Below, piece by piece: positions 24,304 through 36,003 of a DNA stretch of 64,000 bases; position 1 is the stretch's first letter; the number at the start of each line of letters is the position of its first letter. Both the position numbers and the translations under genes were made by a program. The stretch spans positions 1 to 64,000 of the forward strand of contig SGPL01000098.1 of NCBI GenBank assembly GCA_004802705.1. The letters are read 5' to 3'. The DNA is from Bondarzewia mesenterica (taxonomy: Eukaryota > Basidiomycota > Agaricomycetes > Russulales > Bondarzewiaceae). The notes beneath the pieces are model-generated. The model was given only the letters and a program-made list of their open reading frames with translations. It was not told the DNA's origin and did no database searches.

Positions 24304-24384
24304 AGCAGCATGGCGCAGCTGGTATAGCGCGCAGGGCCCATATTTGGATACCCTGAGGTCCCTCGATCGAAACGAGGTGCTGCT
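24304..24384 (+). tRNA. initiator tRNA-Met (CAT) with a 7-nt intron
   Basis: A complete cloverleaf is visible: acceptor AGCAGCA/TGCTGCT, D stem GCGC/GCGC, anticodon stem CAGGG/CCCTG, T stem CCTCG/CGAGG. The T loop is ATCGAAA instead of TTCGANN, and the first pair is A1-T72; both are hallmarks of the eukaryotic initiator tRNA. The anticodon loop CCCATA...A holds CAT. Seven extra bases (TTTGGAT) sit after position 37, the standard site of tRNA introns. A pol III TTTT stop follows at 24387-24390. Confidence 0.88.
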
Positions 24385-24386
24385 AA

Positions 24387-24390
24387 TTTT
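24387..24390 (+). terminator. RNA polymerase III T-run terminator
   Basis: TTTT two bases after the tRNA 3' end. Confidence 0.6.
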
Positions 24391-24534
24391 CGTCTCCGAC
24401 TTTCTGCATGATTGTTTTTATAACAAGATTGGCCTTACGACGCAGACAAGTAACTAAGTACCTATGCGAGAGGTTGTCTGAGGTTGTCCTATAAGTACAT
24501 ACACAATAATTACTTCGTAAAACACGACTGAACT

Positions 24535-25396
24535 TCACGCATCCAGGATGGTCTTGTCGATCTCAGTCATCGACATCCCGCTGCAAAACTTGCACCGGCA
24601 GATTGGGTTGTGCTTTTCATCCCGCGGCATGCCCTTCATCAGCCACTCGGCGTGCAGCACAAACTCCCTCGGCGAGCTGAAGTACCTGCACTTTGGACTC
24701 GTCGAGCCTGCCAAATGCGCGCATCTAGCGTTCGTGCAGGAAGTAGGGTCAGAGAGGTGGGGAGCACGCACCATAGAGATAATAGTCTTTCCGGACGTTG
24801 CGCTCGTCCTCGACCTTGCCCTTTTTCTTCACCCAGAGCGTATAACCCGGGGGCCATTTCCAAAGAGTCCAGATCCGTTCGTCAACTACACGCGTACCGT
24901 TAGTGGAATTACCTTGAGTTGTCCATTATGACGAATGGTGAGAAGGAACACGCACATCGCTGTCCTTTCTTGAACACGACCTTCGCGATATAAAACCCAA
25001 TCTTGCGCCTCCACATGATGCACTGGTCGTCATCCAGCTTCACACGCTCGAAATAATCCAGCACCCCCCCCAGAACCGACCGTTCGCTCGAGCGGCTTAT
25101 CCTCCGGCACTTGTGTCACATTCCCGTCGGACTCCTGAATCTGAATCTCGTTGTTGTGCACGGTGTAAAAGCGCTTGCGTGCGCTGAAACCACCGTGTCG
25201 CGGCGTCCTCTTTGCCCGAACGGCGCCGGACCTTATAGGCAGAGACGGGGGCGGAGGAAGAGGTGGAGGTGTATGGACCGAGTTTGTTAATGCGAAGGAT
25301 GGCAGCGCGGTGGGCGGAGATGGGGGCTGGTGCCGGGGTGGGACCTGGGCTTGGGCTTGAGACCGAGACGGTGGACGAGGAATTTGTGGTAGTCAT
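24535..25396 (-). CDS. Clr2-like transcription-silencing protein (frame broken at a homopolymer)
   Basis: The start ATG at 25396 leads into a Ser/Pro/Thr-rich N-terminus and KLGPYTSTSSSAPVSAYK. Splicing gives KRFYTVHNNEIQIQESDGN, then VLDYFERVKLDDDQ, IMWRRKIGFYIAKVVFKK, WTLWKWPPGYTLWVKK, VRKDYYLYG, RYFSSPREFVLHAEWLMKG and CRCKFCSG before the stop at 24535. The RKDYYLYG...SP.EFV.HAEWLM...C.CK.C pattern matches the fungal Clr2 'transil' region of heterochromatin silencing factors. The protein is short (about 230 residues), so it may be a single-domain relative of the longer Clr2. A C8 run (25064-25071) shifts the frame; one base fewer restores continuity. I regard this as a likely sequence error. 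An upstream in-frame ATG at 25438 is an alternative start. Confidence 0.55.
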
Positions 25397-26752
25397 TTGC
25401 GAAAAAGTGTTCTGCGATGCTGTGAGGAATCTATACAAATGGGGCGCTGTAAACGCCTGCTTACCTCTCGTCGGATGATCGTGATGTTACAGTTATGTAT
25501 GGTTTGTGTTTGATAAAATCCGGGGTAAGCGATCAAAGAAGCCTGATTGTGTTATTAAGGATACAAAATGACAATAGTTCTGTAAAGTGTGAATAGATGT
25601 ATGCTATGTCTGTGCGCGAGGAAGAGCTCACCGATTTCAAAGTCACTTCAACAAAGACATCGACTTGAGAGAGGAAGCCGGTCGGAGGTCCATATTTATT
25701 GCTACGATCAAAACTCCGCGTCAATCTGGCCGCTCATGACAAGATATGGATGACTACAAATATATCGGATCTGCATGTCAGCCAACTGCTTGCCAACTAC
25801 ACCATGTTTCCACATTTCTTTTACTGCTGAACCTGTTAACTGAACGGTCGGCTTCTGCGTAATAATGTCTAGATTTCTATGCAAGGCTGTCCAATGATAT
25901 GGAACAGGTAGATTATGCATAATTGACGTGTACGAGTTGGACTTGGAAGCCAAGAAGCGTGATCGACATCGACTCCGGAATCAAATGACTCCCTCTACCG
26001 GCCGTCGCTGAGACAGAACAAATTTCCGGTCAAGAGTTGGCTATACCCTATGTAGCTGATATTGTCGGCGGGTGACAATGTCCGGGATGCAGTAAAATGG
26101 TTTCAAGTGCGCAACCGTGTCATCGTTGGTGATGACCGGTATGCAATCGACAGTCACAGCCTTAATTATAATTTGAGTGCAGTTACTGCCAACTCCCACC
26201 TGTTCGCATGAATCATAACAACCTTAACGCCACTTGAAAGCATGGAGTAAGGCGCTGAAGAGTCGGAAGACACGACGAAAGAAGGATCAATCGATCACTG
26301 ATCAGGCCCAAGGTCCGCACCGCGTTATACGACTGGAATCTACCGTCAAACCAGACGGCTACCGCGACAACATGATGCGCTAATACCGACAACAAAACAT
26401 TCATGCACTCTGCCCTCACGAATGATCCAAAACTGCAGTGCAATTAGTGTCCAATATGGAGATGTATGTACGTGCCTTGCCTATATGCCATTGTCCCATA
26501 TCCAGACCCCAACCGACGCAACGTCGAAAGCAAAAGATGAAACTCTATGATGCTCCCCACACACTTTCTACTTCCCCTTTCCGAACCTCCATCCTCCTCC
26601 CCGTCCACTCGTCCTCTCCGACCCTACCCGCCCAATCACCCTCATCCCAATTGGCCAACTCCTCCCTACCCCCAGGCCGCCTCGTCACATTCCTGCGCGC
26701 CGACCCCATCCCCTTGGCGGACCTGATCATCGACGCGGACAAGTCGGGCGAG
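25397..26752. other. intergenic, no gene seen
   Basis: AT-richer stretch without a recognised gene. A minus-strand open frame at 25708-25953 of 81 codons has no known relatives that I recognise and no splice context. Confidence 0.4.
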
Positions 26753-28188
26753 TTAATGGCGGGCTGCATCGGCGAGCGTGGGATGAGAGGTGGGGGGCGG
26801 CGAGCGACGCTTGCGCGACATGCCGGGGCCGACGCTCGAGCGCGTTCGCGCGTGCGGGACAGGGGATTTGCTGAGCGCGCGGATGGAGGCAGGAGAGCCC
26901 GGGCGGGAGGATACACTCGGCGGATACGCGTGCATCGCCACAACGTCCGCGCCCACGGGCGTACCCGCTCGTGAACCTGAGCCAGAAGGTTTGTATTCGC
27001 TGTCGTTCGACGGTCGTCTATTGACCTTCACATCTGCGGAATGGGAACGTGAGCGAGTGGGTCGGCGTTGCGCTTCGAGATCGGGTGGGCGTGAGGGGTT
27101 AGAGTCGTCGTCCGAGTCCGAGTTGGAAGCTTGGAAAAGAGGTTGGCGGTCGGCTGTTAGCGAGGTGCGTGGGGATTCGGAGGGGAGGGCGACAGAAGCG
27201 GGGATGGTGGAGGCTTTGACGATCGAGTCGATAAGCCAGAATTGGAGGACATTCATAAAGATTGGGAAGAAGCCCATCGTACTGTGGGCACATGAACAAT
27301 AACAGTTTGAGCGTGAGTAGGAAGTTAGATAAAGCAGTAGAAGGGAAGGGGCATACAAAATGACCTGCAAAGCCTCACGGTTCCCTAACCAACTGAGGAG
27401 CCATTCTCCCAGCTCGAAAATACCGGGCCAAAGGGCGAACAGGCCGACGACGAGCAACTTCATCGATGTTAGTGTTAACACATACACCGCCGCTTGACGA
27501 ATCCAATATTTAAAAGAGGGGGGGCTGCCGTATTGTCCGGAATCGAAACCCTTGAGCTCCAACTTTTCCGCGAGAATCCAGGTGGAGATATGCAAGATTA
27601 AGTAGATAAAGGCCACGCCTGAAACGGCCAGCAGATAAGCGCAAATATGAACATGGCTATAAGCATAAGGCGGGAAGGTCAAAGGTGCTCACCAACTGTG
27701 GTGTCTAATAAGATATTCAAGAAATAAAAGACGCAGGCATTGCCCGATGACCGATGAGATCCGACGTGCGAGATGAGGACATTGACACCATGCACAAACA
27801 TTTGCCCGACAACCTGCTTGGAGACATCGAATAGCCTGGTCACCGTTGCGCCACATAATACAGAAAAATAAAACAGCAAATGCGTATGGAACATTAATGT
27901 AGGGCGACGAAGGCAACGTGATAGACGGACCAAATACGCCATGGCCGGTGTGGTTGTTCGCGATGTCGCTTATAGAGCAAAGACGCGATGACGACTACGC
28001 CCATCACGCCTTGCACGATCTCGATGAAAGCAAAAACTTTCAGTTTTGGGGGACGACAGAGGTACTGTAGCAATGGTCACGCGCACCAGAGCGGTTGGGC
28101 CGAGAAGTTGACATGATTTTTGGTCTACAGGATAGTCATCAAAGGGTCCCCCGGCCTCTGGAGGCACGTCGGCCTCTGGTAAGGACAT
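26753..28188 (-). CDS. vacuolar/ER membrane protein of the STIMATE (TMEM110/YPL162c) family
   Basis: The start at 28188 gives a short acidic head. It is followed by CQLLGPTALIVQGVMGVVVI, joined over an intron with acceptor ATCGAG, and then ASLLYKRHREQPHRPWRIW. Next come LFDVSKQVVGQMFVHGVNVL, ISHVG, YFLNILLDTTVG, a hydrophobic VAFIYLILHISTWILAEKLE segment, and SMKLLVVGLFALWPGIFELG. A last membrane segment FFPIFMNVLQFWLIDSIVKA precedes a long Ser/Arg-rich cytosolic tail that ends in TLADAARH. This order matches fungal vacuolar membrane proteins related to STIMATE, an ER regulator of Ca2+ entry in animals. The role in fungi is not settled. It is divergently placed from SEC18, with about 270 bp between the two starts. 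Confidence 0.8.
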
Positions 28189-28276
28189 GGAGGAGAAAAA
28201 GGCGGGGGATGAGGTATAGGTCAAGCTGTTGAAGAGAGCTAACGCGTGACAGGAATCTCGTTCACGCTGCCCAAGG

Positions 28277-28293
28277 CACGTGCTGTTACGTAA
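28277..28293. promoter_or_regulatory. E-box CACGTG and palindrome TTACGTAA in the divergent promoter
   Basis: CACGTG (28277-28282) and the perfect palindrome TTACGTAA (28286-28293) sit close together. They lie in the ~270 bp between the divergent STIMATE-family and SEC18 starts. Such sites bind bHLH and bZIP factors in fungi. Function here is inference. Confidence 0.35.
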
Positions 28294-28458
28294 TCAATTG
28301 ATGCTATGCCGAGCGCTCAGCTCAGCCGCTCGCTCTCGCTCGCTTCCCCCTTCGCCTTGCACCACCATATACCACTCTGCCTCTACATAGACCTTTCTTC
28401 CACTTTCTACTCTATATCACTCACAAAAACGCATTTTAGATTTGATTCTACCGCGACC

Positions 28459-31298
28459 ATGAGCAGCTTCTTCAGCAGGTCTGGCAACCCTCCACCTCAG
28501 CCACCTCCGCGAGGATTATCTCCATATTCAAGGATTCCGGACAACTCACAATATTCGTTACCATCGGGACCGCGGGGTGGCCAGCGCCCCTCACCCGCTC
28601 GATATGATGATTCGGGTGCGTATGAAAAACGGTCGTATGATCGGAAGCCCCCACCGAGCCTTGACGGAGGCGGAACGTGCGTCTTGAAGCTCTCTGAGAT
28701 GCTGTGATGTCTAACTAGTCGGTTTCAAATACAGATTCAGCGTCGGGCAATGTCCCAGCAATACGCTTGCCCTCACGAGTTGTCTCATAGTCAATCCCAA
28801 TGATTTTCCCAATGGAGAACATGTCCTGGTAAATGGTCAATTCCCACTCACAGTCCGGTGCGTACAGACAATTGTCCAACCTCTACTTTTCTGAATATCT
28901 TCTAGTCATGACAATACCGGGCAACTCCCCCAAGGGACCATCGGCGCTTCTGCAATACAGCGCCAATGGATTGGTCTATCTATTTCAGGCGACTCTGTCT
29001 CAATCGCATCTCTTCCTCCGTCCCCACATCCCTCTGCTCCAGCCTTCCTTCAAGACATCACCCTCGAAGTCGGCTTTCTGAAGCGAGGCCAGGAAATTGC
29101 AGAGCAATTCTCCGCGGACGACATGTCCAAGCATTTCGTCAAGGCTTTCGGAAACGTCGTGTTTTCTATCGGCGAGCTGTTCGTGTTTGAATACCATGGA
29201 CAGAATCTCAAGGCAACAGTCAAGTCTGTGTCGGTTCTGGAGTTGGCGGATGAGCAGAGGAGGGGATTGCCGAGCAGGGGTGGTGGATCTCCCCAGAATA
29301 TGGGAGTTGTGATGCAGAAGACGGATGTCACGTTCATGAAGGATTCTTCCTCTGCAATCAAAATCAAGTCCAGTGCGAAAAAGTGGGTTCATTTCCCAAT
29401 CTCTACTTGTGCTAAATCTAATGCAAGGTAATCAGGGCCGCTCCGAATGCAATCCTGGCGCCGAATTTCAAGTTTGAGGATATGGGCATCGGTGGTCTCG
29501 ACACTGAATTCAGCAGCATCTTCCGTCGCGCTTTTGCTTCGCGCGTGTTTCCTCCAGGACTTGTTGAGAAACTTGGCATCCAGCATGTCAAAGGTATCCT
29601 GCTTTACGGACCCCCTGGCACGGGCAAGACGCTCATGGCGCGTCAGATTGGCAAGATGTTGAATGCTCGCGAGCCCAAGATCGTGAATGGTCCCGAGATC
29701 TTGAACAAGTACGTCGGTGCGTCCGAAGAGAACATTCGTAAACTCTTTGCCGATGCCGAGAAGGAGGTCTGTATTCCATTTTTTCCCCTAATAAATTGTA
29801 TCTTACATATCTTGCCCAGTACAAAGAGAAGGGTGACGAGAGTGGCTTGCACATCATCATCTTTGATGAGCTGGATGCGGTCTTCAAACAGCGTGGCTCC
29901 ACCAACAGCGGCACAGGCGTCGGGGACACCGTCGTGAATCAACTGCTTTCAAAAATGGACGGCGTTGACCAGCTGAACAATATCCTGATCATCGGTATGA
30001 CGAACCGGCTGGACATGATAGATGAAGCCCTCCTCCGGCCAGGGCGTCTCGAAGTACACATGGAGATCTCGTTGCCGGATGAGAACGGACGATTCCAAAT
30101 CCTGAATATCCACACAACCAAGATGCGCTTAAACGGTGTGATGGATGCCGACGTTGACCTCGCGGAGCTCGCGAGCCTGACCAAGAACTTCTCGGGTGCA
30201 GAGATCAACGGTCTCGTGAAGAGTGCAACAAGTTTTGCGTTCAATCGGCACGTCAAGGTCGGGACCATGGCGGGGATTTCGGATGATGTGGAGAATTTGA
30301 TGGTCAATAGAGAGGACTTCATGAATGCGCTGGAAGAGGTGCACCCCGCGTTTGGTGTGTCGGAGGAGGAGTTGCAGCAGGTTGTGCAGAACGGGATCAT
30401 TCATTATGATTCTATCGTTGATGTGCGAATTTTTTCCGCTTTTGATCCTCTGAGAAGTCGTGCTCATTTGAACGAATCTTTCCTACAGGAACTATTGCGT
30501 ACTGGACAACTATTCGTTGAACAGGTTCGCACGTCATCGCGCACACCGCTCGTCAGCCTTTTGCTCCATGGGCCTCCGGGCTCTGGCAAAACCGCATTGG
30601 CGGCTACGATCGCGCAGGCATCTCAGTTCCCGTTCATCAAGCTCATCACGCCCGACAACATGGTTGGCTTTTCAGAAGCTCAAAAGATACAGTCCATCAC
30701 CAAAGTCTTCGCGGATAGTGCAAAAAGTCCCATGAGTGTGGTTGTCGTTGACAATATCGAGCGTCTGTTAGGTATGATCTTGTTTACGAGTATGCAGCTG
30801 AGGAGATACTTATACCATGTTTTTCTTTACAAGATTGGACACCGGTTGGCCCTCGTTTTTCCAATGCTGTGCTACAATCCCTCATGGTCCTCATGGCCAG
30901 ACGACCACCCAAGGTAAGATCCTACTCTCTTTCTGTAACTGTAAACGCATATCAATCTCTCTTGGTAACAGGGTCGCCGCCTGCTTGTCATTGCAACAAC
31001 GTCGCTTCGGCCGATGCTTACCGAGCTCGGCCTCGCCTCCTTTGACTCTGAACTCCGCGTCCCGCCCATCACTGAGCTGCGCGCGCTCGGTGCTGTCTTA
31101 GATGCCGTTGAGCTTTTCGCCACGCGCGAGGAGCTGAAGAACGCTATCAGCATGCTACACCAGGCCGGTTTCGACAGCGAGGACGGCCGGTTGAACATCG
31201 GTGTGAAGAAGTTGCTTAGTGTCGTCGAGATGGCGCGGCAGGAGCCCGAGGCGGTTGCGGAGCGGTTGACCAGTGCGTTGATGGGTCTGGGGATTTAG
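28459..31298 (+). CDS. SEC18: vesicular-fusion protein Sec18/NSF, AAA ATPase
   Basis: Hexameric AAA ATPase that disassembles SNARE complexes after membrane fusion, on cytosolic faces of membranes. After a Pro/Ser-rich head (residues ~1-65), the N domain is spread over several exons ([54 protein letters not shown]). D1 follows with [20 protein letters not shown] (Walker A), [15 protein letters not shown] (Walker B) and [20 protein letters not shown] (sensor and arginine-finger region). D2 has [20 protein letters not shown] and [10 protein letters not shown]. The end [20 protein letters not shown] is typical. The CDS needs about eight short introns. No break is seen. Confidence 0.95.
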
Positions 31299-31811
31299 GA
31301 TGATAGGTGTGATGTGCTTCGCTGCCTGAAGTGTACTGGTATTGTGTAAGACTTTGAGCTCATGGTCATACTTTGATGTGATCCATGGCGTTGGATGTAC
31401 TTTTACACATGTATAGAACAACATAATTTAATAGAAGGGAGGACAATTTATTTTCTCTTCTGGGTATCCGTTTTGAGTTGTTTTCAAACCTGTCAGTATA
31501 TCGGCGGATTTTTCAAAACTTTCCATGATCAGACATATTCGTGAAAANGCGATAGAACCCATATTATTCCGACAAAGTTGGCACCGGGGGGGAAACCTAG
31601 GTATAGTGACATTGAGGTATCGTAGACAAGTATGCGACGTGATNTAAATAGAGCGAAATGATGGGTCGAACATTCGTAGAGATGCGAAAAAGAGCGCTGA
31701 CAAGTTCGTANGGAATAAAGAGCACGATAGCATCGACAAAGAAATTGAAAGACAAGTATTCGACAGAAAATAAAAAGATATATGCGAAGCGGCTCCCTTC
31801 GACGCCNGCAC
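31299..31811. other. 3' flanks of SEC18 and Uds1 (convergent)
   Basis: Convergent 3' region with Ns at 31548, 31644 and 31711. It is AT-rich and no exon was seen. Confidence 0.6.
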
Positions 31812-34800
31812 TCACTTCTTACCCAAACCNCGCAACTGCGTACGCAANTTCCCGTTCTCAGTCTGGATCGAGTTGAGCTCCTCGAGGAGGGCGATGCGTT
31901 GCATTTGCTCCGACGAACGCATCTCCGCGATCTCCTGCTGCGCCTTGTCGAGCGCGGTGCGCGTCTCAGTGAGCTGCGCGTCCATCTGGCGTCGCAGGCT
32001 GTCGGTCGACGCCGCGGCCTCCTCTGCGAGCGTCAACGTGCGCGCGCTCAGCGTGTTGTTCGCGTCCGTCAGCTGGCGACACGTCTCGGCCTGCTCGGCC
32101 GCCTGCATCTCGACATCGCGTTTGTCCGCCGAAATGCGGTCGACGGCGTCCTGCAGCTCTTCCAGCTCGTCCTGCCTGTGTTCAATCAAACACCGTCAGC
32201 CGCCAGTTACACCCACAATCTCGAATCTCAAACCACGACGAAATCAAAACTCACATCGCAGCCTGCCGTTCCGTCATGGCCATATTTCGATCCTCGAGCG
32301 TCTTGACCTGCCTCTGGTACGTCTCCAGCGCCACATTGCTCTCTTGTGCCAGCTTCTGCGCCCGCTCCGCATTCTTCTTGAGCAGGTCGTGCGCCTGTGC
32401 GAACCGAATCAACCGTTCGATCAGTGCACGGTCGTCGGCTACGAGCGCTTGCACCCGTGCCGCGAACGCCTCGACCGTGAACGGCCCCGACCCGCTCATA
32501 CCGTCCCCACGCCCATTCGGTGCATATAACGTCTTGAGCGAACGTACATCCATGTCCGAAATCGACGACGCGTTGTTAGTCCGTGGGCTGGCGGGGCTGG
32601 CGGTCGGCGAACCCGTGCGGAACCGTGAGGATCCGCTCACCTTTGCGCGAGCTTCTGGCGAGGGGAGGATAGACCATACCGACTGTAGGATGGCCACAAA
32701 TTTGGCGGCGTCACCAGTGTATTCGATCGGTGACATTGGTGCCCTTTGCGCGGCGAGGTCGGAAAAGCGATCTGCTTGGTCCTGGATACATGAGCTGTGA
32801 GACGGGTACAGATGGACATTGAAAGAGCTAACGTACCTTCAGACGAGCTTGGAGCTCCTTTGCCTCCGCTCGAGTGACTTGCAATTCCTCCGCTATTGCT
32901 TGTCGCTGCTTCGTCTCCTCCCTGACCTGCTCCTCCAACTGTTTCCTCGCCTCCGCGTCTTCCGATCGGCCACCCGCCGTTTCCAGATACTTCCCAATAC
33001 CCGATACTAGTGTCGCCAATGTCAACTCTCTCGAGAACATTGGGATGCTGTATGTCTGTGCGAGCAGTTTCAAATCCTCCCGTGCGGCGTCAATCTCATC
33101 TTTGCTCCGTTCTTGAAGTTCCTCCCGCTCCCGCTCCCATCGTTCCCGCTCTTCTTCCCACCGTGCTCTCTCCGCCTCAATCTCACTATTTGCTCTTTCC
33201 ACCTCCGCATTCATCTCTGCTCTCACCCTCTCAACCTCCGCTGCCATTTCCGCTCCGACCCTCTCCACCTCCGCTCTTCCCTCTGTTCTAACCCGCTCAA
33301 CTTCAGCCTGCCCTTCTTCCCTCGCCTTCACAGCCATTATTTCCAACTGCACCGACTCCCCGCTCTTCTCCTCCAATACCTCTAATCGTCTCTCCAAAAC
33401 TTCTACCTGCCTCCCTCTCTCCTCCAATATTCTTCTCTCTTGCTCCCATTCCTCCTTCTCCTCCTCAAACAACCGTACCTGCACGCGCATCTCCTCTGCC
33501 CTCGCCGCCTCCTGATCTGCCTCCGCCCTTGCCTCCTCCACCCTCTGCGTCTCCAATGACAGCATCGCATCCATATTCTCCCTCTCCGCCTTCAAGATCG
33601 CCAACTCCTGCGCCATCGTGGACTGTTGCGCCTCTGCCGCCTCAAGCATTCCCGTCGCCCCGCGCAGGCGTTCCTCTAGCACAACCACATCTGCATGTGG
33701 TACTGGCGGTCTCGGGCGGCGTGGCATGACTGCATTCTCATGCCCCGCAAATAAATGCGCACCGTCGAAGCGCGCCTTCGACGACACCGACGCGCTCGTG
33801 ACGGATGACGTTGGGCTGAGTTGCGTGCTCCGGTTCGGCGTGCTGTACCCTGACCCGTCCGTTGTCTCCGTGGGCGCGGCCTTGCGCTCGAGCTCGCGCA
33901 CAGAGTAGCTGAGTACGGCGGCACGGTGCTCAAGCAGCCGACGGTGCACCTCGTTTACACGCTCCGACACCCGCCACAGCTCGCGTTGTGCTGTATCCAC
34001 NTTGCGGTTCGCAGCATCGACCTGGTCCGCGGATTGTTTCGACATGCGCTTGTTCGGCGCGTTGATCTTGGCGAGGTTCACGGCCGCATCGCGGATCTTG
34101 GTCTCAAGCGAGAGCTTCTTGGTCATCGCGATGAGGCGCGAGGAGAGGACTTGGTGTTCCTGTGCAGAAAAAGGAGAACAGGCAGAGCGGTCAGATAAAT
34201 TGTGCTCCCACAAGCCCAACGAATACAATGAGTCAGAGGCATCGTTCAGATGAATTTGGACACTGGACTCCAGTGCAGGCTCCAGCCGGGGTAGCCGAGC
34301 ACGCAGAGCGCCACATGACTTATGCGCAAGGCAAATGAAGATGGGTGCAGAGGTTGCGGCTGAAACGCATGCATTAAAAAGAACCAACGGCACAGCTATT
34401 TGCCACCACAACGAGGGACACGCCTGCAGTCATGCCCGACCTGAGACTCGTTTCGCGCGAGAACAAACTGAAGCCTTTCCATTGCACCCGCTCGAAGCGG
34501 CCTCGTAGTGCGGTCGCCGATGAACGTACATTCGTTCCGCGCGTGACGTCCCCCGAGAAAGAGAAGGTAGCTGATGAAACTGAATGCACGAGCAATTGTC
34601 AATACGGCTGACCGCAACATACCAGCCGTTCAAGCCGTATTCGGCCGAAGCGAACTCCTCGGAGAGGGATGTAGAGAAGGCATAGTCAGTCACACGTCCA
34701 AGCTATCCCTGCATGCCATCGGAAAGTTCTCGAGATTGTGGGAAAGTGGTTGTCGGTAGATATTAGTTCGTGCAAGACGTGCAAGGAGCCGTGAACGTGC

Positions 34801-35441
34801 ACATGAGCATTGGTTGCCCCAGGCATGCCACATATGTTGCCCCACACAAATAATGGATGCATGAAGAGAAGTCACAGCGAGACGACCGCCGAAGAGCGGA
34901 AGAGTGGACACCTAGCGCAGGAAGAAAATGAGATGAAGCTCACCTTTTTCAGCTCATCAACATCTTCCGCATTCAAGACCTCGTATCCCCGACTATCCAC
35001 CACTGCCTCGGATGCAAGAAGACTAATCAACAGCTCATCGCGAGTATTCAGAAAGTCCGAAGAACGCTTGTACCCGTTCTCGCTCGGTACAGACTTGCGC
35101 ATAGATAAATTGGACGTGCGATTTGTCCGAGGAGACGATGGGCCCGCTATGGGGGACGAGAGTGCACGAGTGGATGGTGGAGGTCGAGTGGGGGACTGTC
35201 GACCATTTGCGGTGTCGGGTAGATCGTCCGGCTGTGATTTCTGCCTGTCCTTGCGGATGAACAGGCCGGCGGTCGTCTGGCGAGGAGCGGAGGCATCGAA
35301 CGATTGACCCGGGTGATCCTTTGTCGGACTGTTGGATGGAGAGCTAGTAGTTGATTTGCCTGAGAGGTTGAGGGGCGCAATGGTAGTGGGCGGGCTCGCG
35401 GTGGTCGTTACACCGCCTAGAAAGCGACGGACACCATTCAT
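31812..35441 (-). CDS. Uds1-domain coiled-coil protein (up-regulated during septation)
   Basis: Exon 1 (34944-35441, 166 codons) is Ser/Thr/Pro-rich and ends in RDELLISLLASEAVVDSRGY and EVLNAEDVDELKK. It is spliced to EHQVLSSRLIAMTKKLSLET, KIRDAAVNLAKIN and DTAQRELWRVSERVNEVHRR. This is the Uds1 domain. The rest is a very long coiled coil (heptads with many Glu/Arg/Lys, for example AEVERVRAEMNAEVERANSE). A middle section (PMSPIEYTGDAAKFVAILQ) is followed by another coiled coil that ends in GLGKK. Related proteins act in septation and polar growth. The intron after exon 1 is 784 nt, very long for this genome. Ns at 31806, 31830, 31848 and 34001 leave a few residues unknown. Confidence 0.85.
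34160..34943 (-). other. 784-nt intron of the Uds1 gene
   Basis: The donor GTGAGC is at 34943 and the acceptor CACAG ends at 34160. Inside, minus-strand stretches such as TIARAFSFISYLLFLGG and LVLFNACVSAATSAPIFICL are hydrophobic and partly open. The last 250 bases before the acceptor are open in the frame of the next exon. They may be a decayed nested gene or insertion. Confidence 0.55.
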
Positions 35442-36003
35442 CAGTCGGAACAGACGGGAACAGAGTGCTGATCAGACAAGCGGGAAGAAAACAAAGGCCC
35501 GCGGGTGTTGCGACTTTGAGAGCCTGAGACGATGGGGAGAAAAGAAAACGAGGGAACGGGCCGGCGCTGGACGTTCATTACACCTCCTTCCTTTCTCGTC
35601 ACCGATACTCTTTCTAGCACCCTCCGAGACACGTCCACCCATTCTGCGCGTTTGCTTCTCAGTGTTCGTAAATCGGCCCAGGTAGATGAATCAATCATTT
35701 GATTGCACAGGCTTTCAGACGAAGATGAACATTCAAAAAATTACGGCAACCCCCCCGCTACTAATGACAGCAAAATGGAAGGCGATCTCAGTAGAGAACG
35801 AGCCCTGTCCTGTACATACTGTATGTATTTATCCACAACCAATACAGACAATGAGACAACCAAATCAAGAAAATTTAGAGAGAGAGAGAATGGCGTCGTT
35901 GGCATGGACGTAGATGTAGAGGAAGAAAAGAAAACTGGGACATAAATACAATTGAGTTCGTCGAAGAAGCGTCAAGCTGTCTATGACTATGTACAGTCGA
36001 TGC
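35442..36003. other. intergenic between MDM34 and Uds1
   Basis: The sequence holds the 3' flank of MDM34 and the promoter of the Uds1 gene, both minus strand. No other gene is supported. Confidence 0.5.

Noticed and set aside
33100..33400. Long plus-strand open frames rich in Pro/Leu/Ser
   Set aside because: They are antisense shadows of the Glu/Arg-rich coiled coil of Uds1.
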